NCBI GenBank assembly: GCA_964036665.1
Contig: OZ038532.1
Coordinates: forward strand, 2,232,001-2,296,000
Source: Gordius sp. MW1
Taxonomy: Eukaryota > Nematomorpha > Gordioida > Gordea > Gordiidae
Length of the DNA stretch: 64,000 bases
Reading direction: 5' to 3'
A program made the translations under genes and the position numbers. Under the pieces are notes generated by a model, which had not been told where the DNA came from, ran no database searches, and saw only the letters and a program-made list of their open reading frames with translations. Within the stretch, counting starts at the first letter, position 1; the number at the start of each line of letters is the position of its first letter. This document shows, piece by piece, positions 50,960 through 60,900 of this stretch.

Positions 50960-51735
50960 AGCCTCTATTATTTGCTATGTAATTTATGGGCTCGTTTTTG
51001 ATTTTACGTTGACCGTTGTCCGTTGTCCGTTACCCTTCACTGTTTTTTATTGATTTTTTAAATTAATACATAAGAGGTGCCCCACCCCTCATCTCTATCT
51101 CCCTCGCTGTGTTAGAATTACCCCTGGCCGCCCTGAGCACCTACGGGTAAAGTTTCGAGCGAATCGGGCTGGTAGTTTCAGAATTTAGCCCTTTTTTAAA
51201 CTAAAAGAAATTTTAGAATCCTGCAAGAGCTATTACTTTAAATATTATTTATTTAATTTAAATAGTTTGTTAAACCCCAATAATTTTGACTGTATACTGC
51301 AACATTGATAATATGACTTTTTGGCCGTCCGCTGGCTACTGACCAATGAAAAAAATGATCTTGTCTTGCACCGAATGTCTTGTCTTGCACCCAATGTCTT
51401 GTCACGTTGTTTACTTTTAATTTTTGTTAATTTAACTAGTTTTTGGGTTCGAATCCCGGAGTTTTTTTGACTCTTATGATTGTTCTTGTTACTACCATTG
51501 ATAATAAGACTTTTTGGCCGTCCGTTGGGTGCTGACCAATGAAAAAATGACCATTGGCCAAAATGTGAATCCAAGTTTTTTTTTCGTTTTTTTTACTATT
51601 ATGATTGTTCTTGTTACTACCATTGATAATAAAACTTTTTGGTCGTCCGCTGGCTGCTGACCATTGAAAAAAATGACCATTGGCCAAAATGTGAATCGAA
51701 ATTATTTTTTTCGTTTTTTTGGCTAACATTGACAA
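50960..51735 (-). mobile_element. Repeat family A, partial copy 5
   Basis: Same orientation as copy 2. It has TTTATGGGCTCG near the start, the GCCCCACCCCTCATCTC block, the GGGTAAAGTTTCGAGCGAAT block and three tandem units. It has a clean GGGTTCGAATCCC followed by a T7 run at 51447. Confidence 0.75.
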
Positions 51736-51738
51736 TTA

Positions 51739-52311
51739 CCCTATGCGGCCCGGCCCGAGCCCTGCCCGAATTGAACTAAAGCAAAATAATCTTTTATAAA
51801 ATATGCTTTAAAAAAACTCAACTCGATATTAGATTTATCTTCGCACAGCGTACATAATATAGTTTCCAAACTTCAGCTTTCCCCTGTCTATTATAGTATT
51901 TTGACCTAAATTGCAAACCTTACTCTAGTATTTAAATATAATCATAGTAGTTAAAACTTGAGAAAAAATAGGTAAATATTTCAAACAAGTTTCTTATTTG
52001 GAACTGTTTGTAATATATTTTATAAATTTAGATATTAAGTTTTTAATTATTAGCTAAATTAATTATAACGAGTGAAAATGGATTTTCTATTCCGAACTTA
52101 TACTAGAAATACGAGTAATTAATGCATTTTATATTTATATGCTGAATCAATTTTCAATTCTAAAATTTTTGAAAAGGTATTTGAAAAATCAGGTCGGGCA
52201 CGGGCCGGGCCAAAAGTAAGAAAATTTTGGGATCAAGTCGGGCTCGGGCAATATAAAAATTGAGACTTCGGGTCCGGGGCGGGCTCGGGCCGTCATTTTG
52301 CAGGGCTCTGG
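51739..52311. mobile_element. GC-ended TIR element
   Basis: Left GCGGCCCGGCCCGAGCCC and right GGCTCGGGCCGTCATTTTGC are inverted and end near GCAGGGCTCTGG. Interior AT-rich. hAT-like by its ends, otherwise unassigned. Confidence 0.55.
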
Positions 52312-52380
52312 GAGTGTTCAGCATGATAATGGCCCTCAATATTTTAAATTCTAATTGTCTTCAATCAACTTCTAATATAG

Positions 52381-53303
52381 AGGAGACCGGGGCTAGTCGT
52401 AGCCCGGGGTTACTATTATATTTGTAATTATTTTTAAAAACAATAATGATATGTATATGATTAAAATTTAAACCATATGTGTATGTTTTCATAAGGTATA
52501 AGTAAAAAAAATTTTGTTTGGGAAAAATAAAATTTAACATTTTTATAGAAGAAAAACGATTTTTTGGGGCTATTAGTAGCCTTGACAAAATTTTCTATTT
52601 TGCACATAAAATTTTTTTGGCTTTATATTTTGGACTAATTTAAGTTTTATCTTATAAGGGGATATTTTTTATATAAAACCCGCCTAATGATTAAATTTTT
52701 ATTCGTAATATAACATGTTGAATTATTAATTGTTCATAAAAATAGGGGTCGGGGCTAGTCGGAGAGGGGCTAGTTATAGCCATTTTTCATTGGGCCTTAC
52801 AAATGACAAAATTCAAAAAACAAAAATCTCGTTTAGAATAGAAATAGACTCTAATTATATTTTAAAAAACTACTAAAAGTTTTTTTTACATTGCAGATCT
52901 GTCTTTTAAGTATACTTGAGTCAGATTGTCATCTTTACCCTTATTTTATTTTTATCATATAAAATACAATAATATTACATTTAAATTTTCTATGTTTTTA
53001 AAATGTAACAATATTTTTATGGATTTGAGTTAGCACACACTATTAAGAAGTCAAAACGTCAGGGTTGATCTATCCCCTGAACATAGCTATAACTAACCCC
53101 GGGCACTTTTGAAATTTCTAGGATTTTTGATTTTTTAAACTCAATTTATAAAAAATCTATAAACTTTTTTTTCTCAATTTTCTTTTCTATAATAGAAATA
53201 GACTATAAAAATGTATTCCAATAAAAAAATTATAAAAATCTTCATTAGTTTTTTTTAAAGTGGTTAAATTTTTTATGGCTATTTAGGCCCCGGTTCCCCT
53301 AGG
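52381..53303. mobile_element. ~920-bp TIR element, GGGGCTAGTCGTAGCC motif
   Basis: Terminal GAGACCGGGGCTAGTCG is inverted at the right as GGCCCCGGTTCCC. Further GGGGCTAGT-type motifs lie at 52750 and, inverted, 53090. No ORF of note. Confidence 0.6.
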
Positions 53304-53859
53304 CATAAATTTATAAGTCTAAGATAAAATGAATAATTAAATAGATTTTTTAATTAATTACTACCATCTTATAGTATATCAGCTTAGCGAGAAGCCAAAA
53401 ACATCTTTTCACAACTAAATATTCCCATTTGTGAAAAAGGATTTCAACTTTCCCAAATTTAACTCGGTTAATGTGTAAAAGATACCGACATTTCACATAT
53501 TTTACTAATTTAACGTTGATTTCCTTTGCAATACACACTACCCCCCCCCCCCCCTGTTAAAACAATTAAACTGTAACATATAATAAAGGACTATTTAACT
53601 TCTAGCTCGGAGGGAGGGCTAGGGTGGCAGAATTTAATAGTCTAAAATTTGTCACCAAGCGCGACACCTACACTCCCGTATGTCATAACACCCCACATAG
53701 GCAGCGAACAATGCAAACTTTATTTTTCCAAACTATCTTCCACCCCCCAGCCCCCCCCCCCTCTATGCCTCCTTGTGTTCTCTTAATAGCTGTATCATCC
53801 ATAAATGGCCTATTCTTCCCCCAGTTCTTAATACTTTAATCATCCTTAAAAAGATATTT

Positions 53860-54182
53860 CAGTCGAAACTTCTTAATCGCAAATCGGATTATCGTCAAAA
53901 TCTTTCAATCGCGAAGTTAAACGCCATTTTGTTTTTTTTAAACGATTAACAGAAACATCGTTTATTGACAAATCGCTTGTACAATATCGGATATTCACAA
54001 ACATTTTCGAGTCCTTAAATCAAGCAGATAATTATATAAAATATCGTTTTATTGCGAAGCGTAAGAAATGAATATTTAATATAATGCACATATACTTTTA
54101 TTTCCATCGTTTAATAGCGAAATATCGGTTATTCGCGAATTTTTTTAGGCCCAAGGCTTTGCAATTAAACGGTTTTGACTGT
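53860..54182. mobile_element. ~323-bp MITE, CAGTC ends
   Basis: Ends CAGTCGAAACTTCTTAATCGC and, inverted, CAGTCAAAACCGTTTAATTG. TA follows on the right. Suggests a Tc1/mariner-pogo type MITE. Upstream of the MMP gene. Confidence 0.6.
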
Positions 54183-54891
54183 ACTGCGATTTTTCCGTTA
54201 AAATACATTTAAAAAATTGATATGACATCATTAGATGTGATGGTAAACCCTAAAGAAGTGGCAAACAGGGACTTCCCCTCTTTGCCAAAACCTCTCTTCA
54301 AATGGCTAATTCATGATCACTCAAGAATTGTCAAAATGCAAGGGACTTTTCTGCCAGGATTTAAACAATCATTAAACGTGAAAACAATGCAACTTGTCAA
54401 TTAACAAAACCAGGAGTGTTGTACCAAAAGGACACTATTTTAATATTTAATTGTATATTTTAAACCACAATTTTCATTTACCCCACACAACAATGAGTCA
54501 TGGAAGACACTCCCTATAATATGTGTTGAAATATAACTCGCGGCTGTAAGCCTTTTATAATCCATTAAAAATTATTACCAAAAATAACTTTCCCAAAAAA
54601 TATAATTAAATTCAAATATCTTAAATCTTCGAAAATATTCGCTTTTTTTCATAGAAAATTAGGAGTAAATGACGACCAGGAAGATATAAATTTAAATTCT
54701 CTGGACATATATCAGGGATAACCTTTAGCTTTATTCCCCGCTTCAAAATTTTCTGTTACTTCCTCAATCTTAAGGGACAATTGACGACATTGTAAATTTC
54801 GACCAAAACGCATTTCGAAGAATTATATTTAATATATAAAAAAATCTTTTCCTGCATTCGCCGAAAATAAAATTAATTCGCTAAAAATAAA
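54183..54891 (+). other. Sequence upstream of MMP start, nothing certain
   Basis: Should contain the promoter or 5' UTR of the metalloproteinase. A 60-codon frame at 54222-54404 has no recognised homology. No clear TATA element or initiator can be defended. Confidence 0.3.
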
Positions 54892-54993
54892 ATGACCAAA
54901 AATATCAGTTTATTGATATTTTTTATTGCAGCAATCTATAATTTTATTCAAATTCTCCAATGTGCACCCATCAATATTCCTGTAGCGGCTATG
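54892..54993 (+). CDS. Mmp1: MMP exon 1: signal peptide
   Basis: Codes 34 residues. MTKN is followed by a hydrophobic core ([14 protein letters not shown]), with likely cleavage near QCA|PI. Donor ATG|GTAAGC in phase 0 fits exon 2. Confidence 0.85.
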
Positions 54994-57900
54994 GTAAGCT
55001 ACCCTAAATTAATTGGATACTTATATTTAGCTTGCATATTCTTGAATGTTTCTATTATATAAAAAATGTAAAAAAAATAAATATTGATTTTCTTAATCAT
55101 TGAACTATAATTTATATCGCAACTTTTTTTAAATAATATTTTATTAATTTGGGGTCAAATTGACCCCACTGCGTAAAAACGACTGTTATCCAATATACAA
55201 TATAAAATTTTGCCACAAATAAAATCTGTCAAAGCTATAAATAAATGAGGGATAAATTTTAAATATGGGTGTCAAATTAACTTTTTTTTAATATAATAAA
55301 TGAAATTAAAATAAATTTTTTGTCTTTTGAACGTAAAAATTTAAATACTGCTACTTTAACTAGGTTGTGTGGTCTACTAGCGTAAATTAAGTAAATAGAA
55401 ACATGGTCACTCTCTGAATAATAATTAAAAATTATTTTGAAATAGTTTTTCTGGGGTATGTAAAAATTCTAAATTTACAATATTAGTTTGAAAAAATTTA
55501 TTTTATTATCCAAATCGAGCTAGTATTTAAAACTAATTTTTTTATTATTCCGAAATCTTAAAACAAATTTATTAAATAAATCTTCAATTGGTTTACCAAT
55601 AATGTTATAGAATTGGCTTGACCACAGTAATTTCGAAAAAAATAAAATATAGAGATTTATTTTAACTGTATAAATATATTTTTATCAAAAACTTTACTCT
55701 TATTATTTGTACATTATTTAATGTCTTTTTGTGCCTAAAAGAATGTTTTTAATAAGACAATGTCTATCTAACATGAAAATACTAATTTTGTATTGATATA
55801 AGGATAAATGGTGTAAGAATTGATAATATTATAAATTTTTGTTTTTATGTAATAGGAATACCTAGTTAAATACAATTATATTCATCCCCAAACCATAAAT
55901 TCTCAAGGAAAATATTCTGAATGGAATACAAATTATAATCATAGACCTAAAGCTTTAACTACCAATGCCAGGATGGAAACTTTAATAAAACCCGATATAA
56001 AATCTATAATGAGAGGAATCAGATTATTTCAACGATTCGCCAATCTAACTATCACCGGTAAAATATAATTAATTGAAACAAAAAAAAATAATTTTAATCA
56101 ATAATATTATAAAAAATATATTTAGTTAATTGAGAAGAGTTTTGGGGAAGTTAAGTCCTTTTATTGAAAGATTATAGATTTTTGTAATGTTATAAAAAAG
56201 GCTGATTTTGTTTGGTCGATCTTTGGTTTTAGTCGACTAAACATAAACAGAGCAAAGGTTTTTTGGTCTGTTTTTCTTAGTCGACCACTAGGCTTAGTCG
56301 AAATTTAAAAACAGGCCTGAGTCGACCGTTATTCTTAGCGAAACCAAAGGTTGACTAAACAAAACCCAACCATTTTTACAACACTAGATTGTTGTCTTTT
56401 GGAAACATTAAATTCAAAGACGATTATCGTTAAAAAACTTGGAGTATTTTTTTAAATATTAACATTTTATTTATTTTATAAGCAGCTTTAATTAACTTTT
56501 AACAATATATACCGCTTTTGTAAATTAAAACAGATCTTTAGCCTTTAAATTTGTTTATAAGGAGTTTTGGATGCAAAAACAAGGCAAGCTATGACTTGGC
56601 CTAGGTGTGGAGTTGTAGATATTCCGCTAGATGGCGACAATTCTCAAAATTATATTGACGATGAACAGAGAAATTATTGGCCTATAGACGATTACGTTGA
56701 AGCTAAAAGACGACAGCATAGGACTAAACGTTATTCAATACAAGGTATTTTAAAAGTTTATTTTAATTTAAAATTTTTCATAAAGCTATGGGACCTCTCT
56801 AAAAGATTGTTTTTTTTAATTAATAAGTTAACTTTTAAGAGTACTTTTTTATTCGGCAAATGATCACAATGGAAATCGTTAACTCCAACACGATTTCCAT
56901 ATACTGATCAATACCATTCGTTTAGTTATAGCGCATTTTTATATTTTTTTTAGTCGTGAATGTAATTTTTCGTATACCATTTAATAAATAAACTTTAGTG
57001 TTAATAAATATTTTTGTAAATTTTAGGGAGCAAATGGCGAAAAAATATATTGTCATTCAAAGTTGATAATTATACTAAAGACTTGGACGTTACAGTAACA
57101 GATGAACAAATTAGGAAAGCCCTTCTGGTAATTAATATATGTACTAGAGTTGTAAAATTGGCTGGGTTTTGTTTGGTCAACCTTTGGTTCAACTAAGATT
57201 AACGGTAGATTCTGGTCTGTTTTTAAAACTTCGTCTAAGTATAGAGGTTGACTAGAAAAAACAGACCAAAAAATCTTTGCTCTGTTTATGTTTATTCGAC
57301 TAAAATAAAAGATCGACCAAACAAACCCCATCCGTTATATAACACTGATATGTACTTTGTAATATAAAACTTTATAATTTTGGCCCAGAATTTACACCAA
57401 ATTTAAAAGTCATGTGATGTCTTATATAACGGATGAAAAAAAATTTGTATTAATGTATTCATTTAAAATTAAAAATTATGCTAAAAAATAACATAATTTA
57501 TACGTTTAATAACAATTTAGCAGATAGTTAAATAAGAAAATAAATTTTATCGCATAAATATTTTAGTAAAGTACACAAAAAAGAATATATGTCTCCTTTA
57601 AGTCTCAATTAGTATGGGAAAACCCGGGGTTTTCTAAACCCAAGCCTGAGGTTTTAGGTTTAGCATGGGTTTTGCATCCACCCAAGGGTTCCCCAACGTC
57701 CCAAACTAAAATTTTGGGGCAAGATTCAAACTCTAGCCCAAAACATTAGGTCGGAACGAAATGCAAAACCCCGAGACATTCATAAGGTGTGGTGTATCGA
57801 TTTATATTGCTTTATTCTAAACTTCCCTCCCCCCGCTTACTTTTGGAAATGTGCCAAGTTGTTTATTCTCACCCCACTAACATACGATCAAAATGATTTT

Positions 57901-60900
57901 ACGCCTAACGATGATTTTACGTAAACCACTTCTTCGCAGAATATAGATTGTTACTACCACTTCGCTTTTCATTACCATCGCGTAATTATTATTATAATGA
58001 TTTAGCAGATATTGTTGATTAATTAGAAATCGCTCGTAGAATGAGAATTATTATAATTTTTTGGTTTAATAGTGAAATAATAAAAGAAAGAAAAATGTAG
58101 CCATACTAATAGGTGAAATCAATTACTGTTAGTTCGCGGATATAGTTTAACGCGGAAGATAAAAGTTAAATAAATAAATTATTCTAATTAAAAATTAACT
58201 ACGTATTCCCGCGGTGCTGGGAACACAATATTGGTGTCAGAAAACGTGAATATCACGCCATCAAGGTATGGTTTTTAATATCCTAATATTTTGACTGAAC
58301 TGCGGTCACTAAGCAATTTTATAAAATAAATTCTTAATTATCATTTGTTTTGATTTAAAAAACAAATTAAAATAATATTGTATCCTAATATCAATATATA
58401 AAATAATAATAACAAATAAATACTCTACTATATTGTAATAATAAATGTAAATGTATTATTTTGATTTTGGCCATCTGTAAACGATTTTAATTTAGATTAA
58501 CATATTATATCCTTTTACCACGCATGTAGTAGTAGCACAGCACCCTATAACCCCCCCCCCCTTCTCTTTCCCTTCTCACACAACCCAGCTTATAATGCGA
58601 GCATGGGGATACCCTTGCTCCAAAATATTCACACCCAAAGAGCACCCTGCTCTACTCCGGGCCATCCCTGTTCCCAACCCCGCTCCAACCCCACATAACC
58701 CAAATATTATTTTGTATGGGAGGCGATGCGCTACTATGCTATAACGCATATCCATATGCATAAGTTTAGAGGGAGAGGTAGGGGATAGTGCGTGCTTGCT
58801 ACAAGCTATGCATGTGCTATGTAGTAGTTAAGGGAGGGAGGGGTAGGGGATAGTTATTGTTAATAAATATGGTGCGTGCTGTGCAGGCAGTGTGCACCGT
58901 TTTAATTATACATCTATAAGTAAAAATGGATGCGTAAATGTAAAAGTTGTGTTAAAAATAATTGTTTTAACACTTCGTAGGGGTAAAAAAAGCTGACACG
59001 GATGGTATTTGGGGTTATAATTACCCCAAACTTTAAATAGCTATAACTTCCATATTTTATAATATAAACTTGTCAAAATTTGCAAGAATAATATTTCAAC
59101 TCTTATACGTTCATTAATATATTAATTTGGCTATTTGATCAAGTGGTTTAAATTTTATACTTATTGATATTTTCCCAAATATTGGCATTTTTATTAGTTT
59201 TTTTATTTTTTAAATTCAAAGTCTAAAAAAGAGACTACTTGATGACGACAATATATTGTTTAAGCTTAAAAAATAACTGATATGTAAAAATTTAATTTGT
59301 TATTACCTGCCGATTCATTTGTAATTGTGCATCTAATGGGTTACGGCTTAATAATTATTTACCTTAAGAACTTATTAATGTCTTTTTTGATGATAATAGT
59401 GATTTTGTTGCTTTAAATTTTAAGGGAAAATCTCCAAGTAAAATCTAAATTAGCAAACATCCATTTTTACTTATAGATGTGTAATTAAAATCGGTGCACA
59501 CAGCCTGCACAGCACGCACCATATTTATTAACAATAACTATCCCCTACCCCTCCCTCCCTCTCTAAACTTATGCATATGGATATGCGTCATAGCATAGTA
59601 GCGCATCGCCTCCCATACAAAATAATATTTGGGTTATGTGGGGTTGGAGCGGGGTGGAAAGGGGTTGAGAACAGGGATGGCTTGGAGTAGAGCAGGGTTG
59701 GAGCAAGGCGACTAGCCTTGCTTTTTGGGTGTGAATATTTTGGAGCAAGGGTATCCCCATGCTCGCATTATAAGCTGGGTTGTGTGAGAAGGGAAAGAGA
59801 AGGGGGGGGGGGGGGAGTTATATGGTGCTGTGCTACTACTACATGAGTGGCAAAAGGATATAATGTGTTAATCCAAATTAAAATCGTTTACAGATGGCCA
59901 AAATCGAAATAATACATTTACATTTATTATTACAATATAGTAGAGTATTTATTTGATATTATTATTTTATATATTGATATTAGGATACAATATTATTTTA
60001 ATTTATTTTTTAAATCAAAGCAAATGATAATTGAGAATTTATTTTATAAAATTGCTTAGTGACCGCAGTTCAGTCAAAATATTAGGATATTAAAACCATC
60101 CTTATGAATGGAGGTCACCTTGGGGTTTCTCGGGGTTTTGCATTTCGTTGCGACCTAATGTTTTGGGCTAGAGTTTGAATGTTGCCCCAAAATTTTAGTT
60201 TGGGACGTTGGGGAACCCTTAGGTGGATGCAAAACCCATGCTAAGCCTAAAAGGTTTAGGTTAGGTTGGTTTAAAACCTCGAGGTTTTAAAACAACCTAA
60301 CCTAAAACCTGACCTTGAGCGAACCTCGGGTCCGCCCCACCTAAGGTTTTTCCCACCACTAATCTCAATATATACTATATATATTTAAAATGAATTAGAA
60401 TATGATAGAAATAAAATAAAAATTACACGGTTCAACAAGAAAAATCAACCAGCAAACTGTTTGCAGATTTTGGTAGGGTTTTTCATGAACACAAATATGT
60501 TTTTAGTTTTTTCCCTATACGTCAAGTTTTTTAAGCTGTCAAAGTTGCCTAAAACTCGATTTAAGCGTTTTTCAAACGTCAATAACTTGCAAATTAGTCG
60601 GTAAAAATTTTATTTTATAGATTTAACTTGTAGATATAGAGGAGAGGAATGTATTTACAATTTTTTTTGTCCTAGCACTTTTACTTTTTAAATTATATAC
60701 AAAATTAACTATCCCTATCTTTTACATTGACAAATTACACCAGACTTGACGTCGCCCTCTCTTCTCTCCAACATTAGGAATTAAGTGCGTGTTGTTGTTT
60801 GTGTTGTTGTTTATCTACTCTACTACTACTATTACCAACTAGTGTTGGAGAGAAGGGAGGGCGCCGTCAAGTCTGGTGTAATTTGTCAAAGTAAAAGATA

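Noticed and set aside
54222-54404. 60-residue ORF upstream of the metalloproteinase
   Set aside because: No recognisable domain and adjacent to a MITE; cannot be supported as a gene.
60225-60310. GGTTTAGGTTAGGTTGG as insect telomere TTAGG
   Set aside because: Imperfect and short, part of the inverted-repeat element arms.
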